DNA from: Pomacea canaliculata
Lineage: Eukaryota; Mollusca; Gastropoda; Architaenioglossa; Ampullariidae
Direction: 5' to 3'
DNA length: 64,000 nucleotides
Assembly (NCBI RefSeq): GCF_003073045.1
Contig: NC_037592.1
Coordinates: 17,441,844-17,505,843, forward strand
Shown: positions 13,380 through 26,200 of the stretch, one piece after another
Position numbering within the stretch: the first letter of the stretch is position 1
Layout of the letters: each line of letters opens with the position of its first letter
The notes under the pieces: model-generated
Told to the model about the DNA's origin: nothing
The model's database searches: none
The model's input: the letters and a program-made list of their open reading frames with translations, nothing else
Translations under genes and position numbers: made by a program

Positions 13380-13950
13380 GGTGGCTAACACGCAGACTAC
13401 AGCACGAGCCCACCGTTGCACCTCGACAAGGAGGAGAGTCCCTCCACACAGAGGCAGCAGCACACGGCAAGATCAATGGCCTGCGACACGTGGAGTCGGA
13501 GCTCGGACGTGAACAGCACCGCGCCGCACGGCCCAGCAAACTCTGCGGCAACGGCAGGCAGAGCGCCGCAAACGGTGGAAACTGCTGCACACCTTTCAGG
13601 TAAGGGACAGGGAAGAGGTCGCCTCCCCTCTTCACTCCCCCCTACCCCCCAATACGATCTCGCCTCGCGTTACGAGCAAGGTTCGTGCAACGAGACCCCG
13701 CGAAACGCTTAAGCGGCTTGTTGTGTTGTTCCTCTACGATGTCGTGAGCCACGCTCACTCTCTCTCTCTCGGTCTCCTGTCTCCTGTCTCCTACCCGCTT
13801 CCTCAGGACTGTCTGTCGTGCCGTGCAATGCTGTGCAGCGCTGTGCTGTGCTGTGCTGCGATGTTGACGCGCAAACCTACAAAGCAGCTGCGATGGCCAC
13901 GCACGTCGCTCTCTCACTTGTCGGCGCCGAGACGAGTGGCTGGGTGGGGA
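13380..13950. promoter_or_regulatory. CpG-rich block around an orphan first-exon candidate
   Basis: GC content and CpG density rise sharply here compared with the AT-rich sequence on both sides, especially 13480-13580 and 13860-13930. Together with the splice-donor-bounded ORF at 13476-13599, this suggests a promoter and first exon. No core promoter motif was identified. Confidence 0.3.
13476..13599 (+). CDS. Orphan first-exon candidate, Ala/Ser/Thr-rich N-terminus
   Basis: An ATG at 13476 opens 41 codons (start MACDTWSRSSDVNSTAPHG) that run without a stop into a good splice donor, TTTCAG|GTAAGG, leaving a phase-1 end. The peptide is rich in Ala, Thr, Ser and Pro, like a disordered protein N-terminus. 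The same frame is open upstream to 13416. I could not find a partner exon on the plus strand before the minus-strand gene at 20-28 kb. If real, the rest lies far downstream, or this is a non-coding first exon. Confidence 0.27.
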
Positions 13951-16900
13951 AAGGAGGGAGTGGAGCTGGGGAATTCGAGAAACCGTGTTTGAAGGCCTCT
14001 GGGACCAGTCACATATCGATTGTTGCAGCTTGCCTGCTCCCAAATCGTTGGAGGCTGCTTGGAGGGTGTGTGTGTGTGGAGGAGGTGGGGGGAGTTTTTG
14101 AATGGAGGGAGGGTGGAAGAAATGGACGGGGTGGGCACTGTCGATAGAGTAGGTGAGAAGATCGGCGCCCGCTCTGTGTTCACGAGAAACGGAAATGAAT
14201 TGTTCATGAATGCAACCTGTGGGGTCGGTATCAATTTACAATAGAATGCAATCTATTGTTTTATTAAAGAATGGTTGTTGGGATTAAACTATACGTGTGC
14301 TGTTGAAAACGGTTCAGTAGTATTATAAAATAAATAACTACATGTATAAGTAATATGTTATTTTACTGTTTATTAAATTTAGTCTTGTTCTTTAACATTT
14401 TATTACATTCAATCACTTTTCAATTTTTAATTATCTTATGCCAAGTGGTTGGATGAATCAGCCGATATATAACTCGCAAAACATTTTGCGACATTCATGG
14501 GGTGGGATATGAACTGCAGTAAATGGTAAATTTGATAAGATCGTGTCTAGAAGATCAGGTGTAAACAACAGGGTACCTCCATTTCAAGAAATCGATGTTC
14601 CCCTCCAGTGCACACGGGCAGCAGGAACTGCCCCGATACAAGCGTGGCGCACAGTCACCTTCTCGATTTACAACTGTGATACGGTGGGCTGTACATTATG
14701 GATGTTATTGTACTTGGACAGCAGTGACATAATCAAAGTAACTAAGCAGTAGCTAATTAAAGTCCCTTAGCCTCTGCCCATGTTTTTTGCCTATCTCGTA
14801 CTTCCTTCTGTCGGCAAGAGGACGAATTTCATCTATGCAACGTTTTTGTTTTTTGTTTTTTTTTTCTCTCTCTCTCTCTCCCGCCTGTTTCTGAGTTGAG
14901 GCAACACACGCACACAAAATATTTCAAGTTCTTAGTTCTCACACATCGTCCAGCAATCAGCCACGGATCCTTGTGGAATGAGCGGTCGATGAAAACATCG
15001 TTGTTGACGTCCATTCCCGATTGTGCGTGAAGGTGTTGCACTTTATGCCAGACACTGCAGCTTCCTTGTTGTCTGAGAGCTGTTTGTCACCAGCGTGTGA
15101 CAACACTTCCGGTTGTGCGACTTCCTGTTTGGCTGCATGTGAGGATGTGTTTAGAATAGCGAACGGCAAACGCTCAAGGATTTTTTTTTTCGCTTTTATA
15201 CATGAATTTTTTTCAAGCGATGAGGACTGGATAGTTTTCTTTAACATGGGAGCCATCGTCACAAAAGTCTGGTCTAGAGAAAACTATGGTCTCTGTCGTC
15301 TCATTCGTGACAACAGAGACAAGGAGAGGCTCGGACACATCATCATTCACACAAATGATAATATACTCAAAGATAAGTCACACGTGCAAGTTCGAACACT
15401 CAGCAGTGCAAGAGAGGTAGGTGCAAGCAAAGGTTCTGAATCAGTCGGTTGTAAAAGGAAGCCTGTCACATCGATTCATGAGAAGTAGTTTCAGTGACAT
15501 CTGGTGTAGGGCGTGCCACGGAACACTTACAGCCTCCTGGTATCTGTTTCACTAAAAATCTCTTTCCTACAGAGTATCATGGTCCAGGTGGTGTGCGCAA
15601 AGATCGTGACAGCTCTACGTAGTTACAAAATTATATAGTATCATTTTGGAAGACAAGAAATAAAGAAAGAAAAAAAAGATTATAGAAAGGGAGAAAGAAA
15701 GAAAAAGTCAAAGTTCAGAAAAACCAGGAAGAAAGAATTCCGAGAAAGAAAACTAAGAACTTAAACTTCAGCTTATTTTATCAGCCGGGATCTTCTATCG
15801 ACCTAGTGACATTTTAAATGCATAGGTTCTGGCAGAACTGTCTCCGAGAGTATGACAAGTGTTAAAAATTTTTTAAAAGTTGCCAAGCCGTAGCTGTTTC
15901 TTCGGAAAGGGAACGTTAACCATTTTACTTTAACCCTACGGATATATATATACACACAAAATTAATTTTATCAGGCATTTCATATATATATATAATAAGA
16001 TTTCAATTTTTCAGTTTGCTCTTGCCTTTCTGCCAAGGCGGTCAGCTACCGCTGCATTTCGTAAAATCACTGGATTTAATTTCTTTCAAATTTATTTCTT
16101 CTTCTTGGCCGTCCTAAAGCCTCAGAAAGAATATTTCTTCATACAAACTGGATTTGGGGACAGGATTCTTACCAATCGAAAAACAATACGCTTGCTTTTA
16201 AAAATAATGTCAGTATCAAATTCGATTTCTATTTCGAAAACAAGTAAATGTGCCCCTTGGATGTGTATAAGAGAAGGAAAGATAAACAACATCAGCCTGA
16301 GGATGTCTGACCTCTGACTTTTATAATAACAAAATATGAAACTTTTAAGGCGCGAATTTACATTGTATGTGATATGTTTGGGATATGAAAATGTCACTGC
16401 TAAAGAATTAAAATATAATAAATTTCTTGGCATCATATTAGCTTTGAAATTTAATAAAATAAGGAGAAAATAAACCTTTGGTCTACTTAAGTCTATTTTA
16501 GTATAATGCAGTTTTGTCTCGTTTGGGCTTTCTTGTAACTATAGCTTTTCGCTGTACATCTAGTCGTGTAATGTGATTTTCAGGTGCTTGTTAGCATTTT
16601 AAGCTGCACAAAAAAATTTCTTTTACATATTTTACAGACATACAACCTGAGCAAACGTATCAAGACATATGTAGACTATACGTTATGTGTTCTTGGAAAG
16701 TATTTTGTGATATTGCGAAATAAATGATACATCATTAAAGATCCTGCTGACAATTCATATTGTAGTTTTATGAGATTGTGCTTGCACATAATTGTGATTT
16801 CCTACAATGGAATATGAAGAGATTACAATAAAGTGGGAGAAACCTGTAGTGCTGAGAGAAAACTCCGGACTCGCGCCAAATAAATAGGTGTCACATCCAG

Positions 16901-18300
16901 AGATCAGATCTGAACCCAGAACCTAGCGATTCTTAATGCGATGGTGACAAGCGAACGTGTACTCGCATCATGTGATTCATAATGAAGTTTCTATAAAGGT
17001 AGACTTGACAGGCACTAATGGCTCAAGAAGAGCTTGCGGATCCCAGAAAAGATATTCGCGACACCAGACGAATGCGAAATACATCTGTAGGCTCACCATC
17101 TCTGTCGTATGCATTCAAAAGAGCGTGCACACACACACACACACAGAAAGAAAAAAAAAGCTCACATCCACGCACTTTTGCAGTTACCTGGTGCCCTCCA
17201 TCTGACCACATTCACGGATCTCACACGTACTCTCGCGTGTAGGCATACGAACACGTGCGTGCACCATTAAGTGCTCGACGGCTTAGCCATTATGCTCAGT
17301 TCCATGCAAGAGGGCATTACAACATGAAGGACAAGGCATCAGCGAAGTGCCTGCTTGTAAGCCTAGACTTGCCAAAAAAATAAAATGGAATAAAATTCTC
17401 CTGAGCACACAAAACCCTCGCCTGCACGGCCGATCGATGATGCTGCGCAACAGGTTGTAGCCGCGCAATAACTGCGGGTTTGCGAGTAACTACCGCAGCG
17501 CCAGCAAGAAGGCCATACACGCGCCTCGACCTTTTGATCCATGACACTCCGCCTTGGTGATGGAAGGTGTGGTCTTTCTTTCTCCCCCTCTCTCCATCCT
17601 CGTGCAGAGTGTAACAACGCGCGGCGTCCTCTGCCCCCAGACTGACGTCATCTTTATTCTAACGACTCTCGGCAGCAGAAGAATGTACGGGTGACTACAA
17701 GGTGGCATTAACATTTCAAATTACAGTTCCTAGTCTCAGACGTCCAACTGAAAAATGGATTTTTGTCTGCCTCTCAGAGTCGTGGTTTGAGCAGCAAGAT
17801 ACCACACGCTGACACTCAAGAAGACGATAGGCTAACGACGTTTCTAGTCTTTCTCGGGGGGAAAAAATCGAAGAAAGAACTAGGGTATGACAATCATCTG
17901 AATGCTAATTCTCACGATGGGTTGGACGAAAAGTGCAGCGAAAAACAAAGGGAATGCCTTCCGTGGTTCTTTGATTTTAAAAAATGAAATGCGTTGTCTG
18001 CTCTGTCAGACCCTAGCAATGTTCATCTATAACGTCAGACAGGAGGGAGGAAGAAAGCGAGGGAAGGAGAGAAAGAGAGTGAGGCAGTCTGTGACTCGAT
18101 CCACAGCCACGGTGTGTAGGCAAGTGAAGATGGTAGGACCTGGTATGAAAAAGCAAGTGGAAAGGCCAGATTCAAACATGATCCTGACACAAGGATGTCA
18201 AGTTTGGAAATATTTCAAAATAACCCATAAAAAATTTTGGATGAAAGAGATTTATTGGAAAAATATTTTATTTCTAATTTAACATCAGCCAAGTAAAAGA
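13600..18300. other. Gene-poor AT-rich region
   Basis: No recognisable exon. A 155-codon plus-strand frame at 15021-15488 has no family resemblance and no favourable splice sites at either end. The region contains a CT microsatellite (14866-14882), an A/GA-rich tract (15650-15745) and short ATATAT runs (15941-15990). Around 16860-16930 the minus strand contains GGTTCTGGGTTCAGATC, reminiscent of a worn tRNA-type B box, but nothing firm. Confidence 0.45.
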
Positions 18301-18468
18301 AGGTAGACACAAATATGAGTGATAAGGAATAATTTATTGAGAACACCAAAACAGGTATTATAACAACAGAGAAGGTAAAATGAGTGTTCTTGCCTGCACT
18401 ACAAAGTACAACAAACAGTCACAATGCTAGACATCGTGACTAAGTGCAATAAATTAACACTAGATTGT

Positions 18469-18561
18469 GTAGGCGAGAGCATAACTGGTCTGTAAACAAG
18501 GCTCTGTATGCGAGAGCATAATTAAGCTGTGAACAAGGCTCTGTATGCGAGAGCATAACTA
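18469..18561. repeat. 37-bp tandem repeat, 2.5 copies
   Basis: Units start at 18469, 18506 and 18543. Each begins GTAKGCGAGAGCATAA, and the two full copies end ACAAGGCTCT. It lies about 1.5 kb beyond the stop codon of the minus-strand bHLH-HMG gene, so it may be in its 3' flank. Confidence 0.9.
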
Positions 18562-20031
18562 GGAAAAAAAGAACAAGACTCGGGTGAAGCTAACCGTAAA
18601 AAGCACCCAGACCTCAGTCCAGTCAACTTTCGTTTTTTTAGAAAAAAGGTCAACAACCAACAACTGCTGGAAAAATACAACTGTCTTCAAACGCAACAGC
18701 CAGTTTATACGTGCAATATATCACTATTAGTGGTTACCAGCGTTCACATAGCTTGTGGCTTCTACAGCGAAAAACAAAATAGAAGTTATATGGTAAATGT
18801 AAAAGTTCAGATGAGAATGGGATTTCTTTGTTGATAAAACATCAATAGATCCACGACATAAGCCACAAATGCTACATTAAAGGAGATTGAAGGACCATTA
18901 TAAATTACTTTTGGTACAAACGATTTCAGTGCTATCCATGGTCTTCAACAGTAAAATGTCAATGTGTTGTCTTTATTATAAAGTATCAAGTCATCAAAAA
19001 CGGTCAAGATCTTGATACAATTCTATGTTTCACCTTTGTTTATAAATTTTAACTTTCCTATATTATTTTTAAATCTTAGATTTTTGTTATTATTTATTAA
19101 ATTTCGACTTTCCTTTTGTTTATAAATGGTGAGCACTTTCTAACAAGAACAACTTCTTTAACATCACTGTCATCTTCAAACACTATCTTTATCCACACCA
19201 TTTTCTAAAAGCTCTCAAACAATCGAGAAGTTAAATTTATAACAGACTAAACAAGCGTAGTTTTATGAAAACTATGAGAGATATATGTCTATATAATAGC
19301 CAGAAAGATATACACTATCAAGAACCCCGATAAATCCCCCAGACACCACGCAAAGATCCTTGCTGTTTTCATCGTTCCTAATTCAATTCATGATTAATGC
19401 ATAAACATAGTATACTTTGTTCACTAACAGTAATTTTAAACCTTTTACCTGACCGGCATTTACAAGGTCATGGCGTACTCTATTACTGCAAGGAATTAAA
19501 ATGCAAATAACTGCTCGAATATCATATGCCTTCTTTTGCACTCGACTTTTCATTTCCTCCTGTAGCAAAGACAAGCATTATCCGCCTTGTATAACAAATA
19601 TAACCATTCTGTGGTCGTTTTCTGATCCTACTTTGGCTGTCGACCGAACTAACAGTAGACCCTGAGAAAAACATGAAATCCGTCACCTGTGACAGGTCAG
19701 ATTTCCTTAACAGGTATGTTGGTTTGACGAACAAAGGTGTATCCATGTAAGCAAATGTAATGTTCTTCCCATATGCAATGAATGGGACGACGAGCAATTG
19801 ACTCTGAAACATGCCGAAGCACTCTTAAACCTTGGTAGGTGCAGCATCTGACAATTTCTACGTCTTGGGCTCGTCTTCGCTGTTCCGACAACCGCTGGCC
19901 CAAGTTGTGAGGATAGGTCAGATAAGTTACTACTCATATCTCTCAATCGTGGAAAACTGGAAAACAACTGAGTCACAGCTTTTTTGGTTTTTTTTTCTTT
20001 TTTTTTTTTTGCTGTTGGCAATAGTAAATTT
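18562..20031 (-). other. Probable 3' UTR and downstream flank of the bHLH-HMG gene
   Basis: AT-rich sequence without coding potential follows the stop codon at 20032-20034 (reading leftwards). Minus-strand AATAAA hexamers occur at 19093-19098 and 18972-18977. The real cleavage site cannot be chosen from sequence. Confidence 0.35.
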
Positions 20032-20284
20032 TTAAATCCCCTGGTATAAACCTTCGTTAAGGGGCTTAATGTCAAGTTCTTCCAAATCCTGTGACAGGCT
20101 AGCGCTGCCAGAAGAGTTGGAATCCTGGTTCTCCAAAGCCGCCAACGTCACCATGGTGTGACGGTCGTCGCTAGGCAGCTTGGTCCACATGTCGGACACT
20201 ATAGCAGCCACGGCGTGAGCGTCGTGTGTACTGCCCAGACGCTTCTTGAGGTCAGGGGCTACTTGCCGGTAATAGAGCAGGTAC
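20032..20284 (-). other. Terminal exon with HMG-box-like domain
   Basis: The exon starts after TCTGTAG and completes an Arg codon split with the previous exon (KQR|YLLYYRQ). It encodes aromatic residues in helix 1, then HAVAAIVSDMWTKLPSDDRH. The single Trp followed by LP and a charged D-D-R-H run is typical of helix 2 to helix 3 in HMG boxes. An acidic tail (QDLEELD) follows and the frame ends at TAA 20034-20032. The box is divergent: the usual N-terminal RP-x-N-A/S-F/Y motif is not visible. Confidence 0.6.
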
Positions 20285-23200
20285 CTACAGATAGACAGGT
20301 GTGTTCAGTGTCACAGGAAGACAGGTCCGCTCACTTTCGAAGGTAGACAATTGTGCTCGCTTGCACAGCTATGCAAGTTATGTTCTCTTACTGTTCGAGT
20401 CAACTAGTTACTAGAGGCAAACACATAAGAGAAATACATGTACATATTACCTGCCTTAGAGGATAAACATCATATGTTGGCACTAATTGATGGGCATAAA
20501 GCTGACTTCAGGTAAAGAGAAAAGCTATTCAATCTAATACCTGCCATTATTAAAGACACATTAAGGAGATAAACCTACCCAAAATGAAAAGGATTGTTAA
20601 AGGAAAACTGCTCTATCAAAATAAATTCAAATTGATGTCATTGGGGAGAAATCCCTACTTCTATGCTTTATCTCTGCACAACAACGTCGATATTTTGACT
20701 TGTAAGGCGGGGATTACCATCCAGCAACTTCCAAACATTTATAAACAGAGATCTTACAATGTTCCGTCCTAGATCTTTTTCTGTATTTACGCAGCTTGTT
20801 ACAGGTTAATAGCTCTGCCTAAATGTCAGGTATTAAACATTCGAATTTTACTTTTGCTGTGAAATACACTAAATAAGTGGTATTAATAATGCTGTTTTAC
20901 AGTAATATTCAAATTTACTTACTAATGCTTCGTATCTAACAAATACTTCTAATGAAATTTTTAAGGTATATTTAAAATTCTAATTACCTTTCCAAGTCCG
21001 TCAGAATTCTTAGCATACTCATATATTTGCTTTGATCCCCGTAACAATTACTTGTGTTCTGAGTATGCTACGATAAATATTGAAAGAAGTCCCATATTTT
21101 TTCAGAAAGGTTATGAGTAAAGAATCTCACCCATCAAAGTCGCAAAATCGAGACAAAGAGTCGACTGAAAATCGTGCTTCCATGGGATCCACTACTGCAT
21201 CTTTTGATTCCTTTTTCCATGAACTTCTCGCATATAAACTGTCGAAGAAAACAGGGCAAGCAGTAGTTATACTTAATATCTTGAGTAAACAAATCATATC
21301 AAGTGAAGTCTCTCTCTCTCTCACACACACACTGAGAGAATGTTTTAGCTCAGATGAAAGGGACTTGACGTAAATTTAAGTCTGTGTGTGTGTGTGAGAG
21401 AGAGAGAGGCCAAATAAAAGAGGATGCATCGAAGCAAGGAAAATCAATTGAAAACAAGAACTTGCAAAACTTCTACACGACATGAATCAAGTGAAAGTTT
21501 TAGAAAATATTTCAGTTATTTCGAGTTTCACATTTTTGTTGATTATAGTTTTCGCTAACAATCTTAAGTTTTGTCAAATGTAAGCAAAAGATGGACAAAA
21601 GCTGTTTAGTTAATGCCGCACAAGTAGGTCACCATTCACTCACTCCTCTAGACGTTTACGGCACTTTGGACGAGGTCTGCCACGAATTTCACTCTCCCTG
21701 GTATTTGGATCATAGGCAGTGCTTCAAAACATCAGCACATGTGACAACGTTAATTTCACGTATAATGGACAAAAGAATGAAAGAAAGGACGACTGGAAAT
21801 CTCTAGTGTTGCCCTTAAACTGCTTTACATAAGGAGGTAAGATATGAACGAAACCCTATAAAAGCGACAGATATCTACTGATATGAAGAAAAACTTACCC
21901 AAATAGCTGATACTCTCACGCCCCCAATATGATTACTACAGGGCTTCAAAGAGAACGTATATATTTATGCATGTGTGTGTGCGGGATTGAAAATTAATGA
22001 GAAGTCAGAAAAGATAATAGACATACAATTCTCAGCTCACCTCTTTCTTTTACACCGGCATTCATGATGTGGTTTCCTTTTGTGAGCACCTGACTGTTTT
22101 ACTGGCGTTCTGTACATCCAAAAATGACGAGTCTCAATATATAAATCCAACAAAAGTATTTGGTAAGGGCAGTAATTTGTGCGCTTGTAAAATTAATTTT
22201 TTTAATTTAACTATTTCATATCGGGCACTAATGTAGTAGTCTTTTGTAAGCTATCAACAAAATCCAGATGCAGTCTACAATTTATGTGTGCAGCGCCATG
22301 GCTGCTCTAAGTAAGATTTACTTTTGACAAGAACGATCTGCAGAATACTGTTCCCTGCAGTAACAAAACAAACAAAATTGTTTTGCTCATACCAAGACAT
22401 TGTCATAATGAAAAAAGTATCTGTGATCTCTGCATTTTTTTTTTCTTGCTATTATGCTTAGTTCAGAAAAGCAGAGTAATGCATGAAATTCCTTCTGTAA
22501 ATGTTCTTATTGTTTTGAGTTTGAAAAGCTTGCATGAACTGGTAATAAAAAAAAAAGTCCTAGGATTAAATAGATATGTGCTGCTGCCGTGCAATACCAG
22601 CATTTACAGTGCTCAGTAACCGTTTACACATGAATACAAGAGCGTACTGCCGAACGCCATAATCTTATAACATAAACAGCATACAAGGACTCTTCATTTT
22701 ACCTTTGTTTGTGAGTGTTCTTGTCGTTTATGTCATCGAGGTCAAAATTCTCCATACACAAGAGACTCCGGCCCCCCTCGATATCAGCCTCATCGAAGTC
22801 ATTCGTTGTCGCCTGTAGAAATGCAAAGACTTGAAGCCCAGCGCCGTTTCAGAGAGCTTTTATTGTCTTCCTTAAAAAATAAGCGAATGAATCGAGCACC
22901 GAATGACCGACCAAGAAAAAAGACTAAAAGCCACACATGCATACAGACATGAAGGCAGACTATGCCCCTGTTCACCAGGCTAAATAATTTTCAGTAAAGC
23001 CTGTTTCGACTTGACATTTTTATACTTTGAGCTTAGATCTTTCAAAATATCTAAGCACATTTTTCATAATTTAATAAATAAAATCCAGAAAAATTAAACG
23101 CTTGTGGCAGACTTTATACTTTAATCATCCAAAAAGGTTATGAACTTTTGTACTGTCAGAAACGAACGATAATCACAAATATGTTTGGTCTGATCATTAG

Positions 23201-26200
23201 AGCTGCCGACCTTTTAAAGTTTTGGCCCTTCACTGGAGATGCTTGTTCGTAAGACTAGTTATCGACTTTGACTCGCATAGCTGCCTCCTAGACATTTGTC
23301 TGAGTGCTATAGATTCTGCTGAACTCTAAAGGCAGCCTAAAGGTCAGACAAAGGATAATTAACTGCCTTCTGCCTGAAACGTACGAATGCGAGAAAATAT
23401 GCGTTTAACATGCATATAATTGTACAGTCCGTTCCTAACAATACTTTGCCAATTCACGATTTGCCTGTCAAACGCAGATAACCAAACCTGTGGCACTCTA
23501 GCGTCCATGGTGGCCCCGAGGCTCCAAGCAGGGTTAGGTGACAGAAGGGGGCTGACCGGCACGCACGCGTCCAGAGGCAGTTTGACCGGTGTGAAGCCTC
23601 CGGTACCGTCGCTTACGGTTCCAGGAGACGTCAGACATCCATAGCTCGCCACGTCAGCATTACCGTGGCCTGGCGTCATATCCATGAAGGTTGTGGTCGC
23701 TGACATGAACGTGGATCGGTGAGGGAAAAGAAGACTTGCGTTGCCTCCAGTTTCCGGCATTTCCAAAAGTGGCATGCTAAAGTCAAGCTGTAAAGAAAGA
23801 TTGAAATAAAGATGCAATAGCACGCATGCTAAAATCAAGGTATGAGAAGATGTAAAAGTAGTAGAGCATAGCATAGCCCATAGAAAATACAGTGAGACAT
23901 ATGATTCAAATATTGTACATCCTTTGGGCGATCTGCACACCGCAAACTTCTCGCACATTTCAGTGGAGTATGTGTTTGCGGCTTTAAAAATCTTAAAATT
24001 GCCAGTTTCTGCAAATACGCTATTTTCGTTGATTGCCTGCAGCCAGTGTCAGATTAACAAATAATAAAACTCTCGCAGCGCATAAACTTACTTTAGCTAA
24101 CAATATACATATAAGTGTAAGAATGGTTTTATTTATAACAATAACAGCGATAACAACAATACAATAAGAATCTCGATATGACGAATTCCGATAAAACGAA
24201 TTTTTCAATATAACAATTTTTTTCTAAAGTCCTGGCAGATATTCATAGAGCTCAATGTAAAAGAAATCTCAATGTCAGTGAAACGAATTTCAAAATAACG
24301 AATTGTTCAACATAAAGAACTAAAACTAAACGTTTTAAAGAAAATACTGTTATGGCAAATTTCACTTGGGATACCAGGAGTTTTTTTATTTTGTCTTAAC
24401 ATTTTTTTAGAACAGATCAAACTATTACCTATTGGTGCTTTGGCGCACTCACTTTGAAATCCTCGTTCTAACGGAAATAAACAACTTTCGCCGACTGTTG
24501 TGTTGTGTTTTCGCCGACTGTTTTTGTGGGTTTTATTTTGTTTGAGTTAAAATGTGATGCTTTCAGACTCTAGACTTTTGTTTCCACGAAATGTTGCCTC
24601 TTTTTCACTGCTGTTTCAGTGAAAGAATATTTAAGTATACCCTAAGACTAAATTCATAAAGAAATCTCACCACGTTTGAAGAATCTAGAGCTAACGATGT
24701 ATGCTATAAAGATATTTTTTCTGGTCTGAATCAGTTCTTCACATCAAGAATCTTTCTCCACCAGTAGAAATGGTCGTACTGGTACTAGTGATGGTGGTGG
24801 TAGATAGCAATATCAGAATCTTAAAGCTACTCCAAAAGTCCTTAAAATTCATGCACCTTCACCTAAACCAAAAATCGAAGGAATGAGAGAAATAGCGAAA
24901 GTAAGGAGTCAGGACAAAAATCAAGGCGTTAAATACAGGAAAATCCGAGCCACGTTCACCTTCTTACAGACGTTAGACAGTTCGGGTGAGTGCAACAGAG
25001 AACCACCCAGTTCTTCAACGCTAAGCTCTCGGCCTGCCAAGGGTGTGGAGTAGCCATGTAGCGTTGAGTTAAAGACATCAGCAACCTCGCAGTGTTCGGC
25101 TGACATCATGACATCGTTTCGTGCAATACCGTAGGGCTTGTTCGGCGTCAGTAAGACAGGTACCTGATGCAAGTGCGATGCAAGTCTAGACATTGAATAA
25201 CTACGAAGGCTTAAATTGACACCAGAATTGGACACTGTTTAGCATTTCTATCGGGGGTATCCAATTAACCAAAACAAACCCATTCCTGTAGAAATTCTCT
25301 AACAAAAAATAGCAAATAAACTGGACTCATTTGTAACATCTTTTTGCAAATATGTCTTAAAAACATAGTTAAAATATTACATAGAAGGAGAATATACAGT
25401 TGTTTATGTTAATAATTAGTAGTTTTTGTCATCCCCTTGTCTTTGAGCTGGCAAATCTGAGGCAATAGCCAATGTTGATCTCTCTCTCGCTCTCTCCCCC
25501 CCCCCCCTTCTCTCTCTATGCACCTGTAAAAGCATGCATACAGATTCTAACTGACGTATGCTTTAGTACATCCTAATTAATCACACCTCTTGTACTGTCA
25601 GTTCATGCTGCTGTTGTTGGTGGGGGTGATGCTGCTGCTCCTTAAAATTGGCCTCGTCTGGGGCTAACTGTTTGTCCGATTTACCAGCCGAGATGAATAT
25701 GTTTCCGACCTTCACTAGATTAACTTCCTCGCCCTGTCTATTACTCAGCGCTGCCCTGGTACACGTGCACTTTTCCCTGAAGCTGGAGCACAGAGGAAGC
25801 TGACGAAGACTGCTGCTGCTGTCGTCCGTGGGGATGATAGCTTTGACGATGTCGCCCGTCTTGTGGGTCGAGAGAAGCCTTTGGCACGCGCGTTCGGCTT
25901 CGTGGCGGCACCGGCTTCTGGACACCTGCAACATAGCAAACCACAAAACCTGTAATAAGTGACTGCTTTTGCCACCGAATGGTGCTCCCACTTCGGCCTG
26001 CGCAGATGAGATTGTCTTTACTTCGAAAGATCAAGTTTCAATTGTTTGGTTTAAACCAAAAGCTGTTTTTTTTTTTAAGTTAATGAAGTCTTCATTTGTT
26101 CACATGCTTGACAAATGGTCGAACTAAGCTTGATATTGGCGTGAAATGGATAAAAAGATAACGCAGAACTTCAAATGGTCGCCAACTGTATCACTCAGCA

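Larger units (their letters stand above)
3413..13415. other. Gene-poor region with simple repeats only
   Basis: I found no conserved protein, no believable exon chain and no RNA gene across these 10 kb. It contains purine-rich and CCT-rich low-complexity DNA (5758-6015), TG microsatellites (7919-7982, 8815-8957), a CCTACA hexamer array (9751-9812), AT-rich trinucleotide runs (10568-10625) and small two-copy duplications. It may be intergenic DNA or an intron of a gene whose exons lie outside the window. Confidence 0.5.

Noticed and set aside
15021..15488. 155-codon plus-strand ORF
   Set aside because: No recognisable domain, uneven composition, no convincing splice sites or promoter. Its length is not extraordinary for a 64-kb window.
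24960..24975. Alternative donor TGT|AAGAAG region (GTCT|GTAAGA) at the end of the 25163-24960 exon
   Set aside because: It is a better-looking donor, but splicing it to the next exon gives an immediate TGA. The AAG|GTGAAC donor keeps the frame.
25741..26034. Alternative frames with poly-Gln/Ser or poly-Ala over the 25925-25587 exon
   Set aside because: Only the frame VSRSRCRHEAERAC stays open across the whole 339-nt exon and matches the phases on both sides. The other frames hit stops near 25741-25745.
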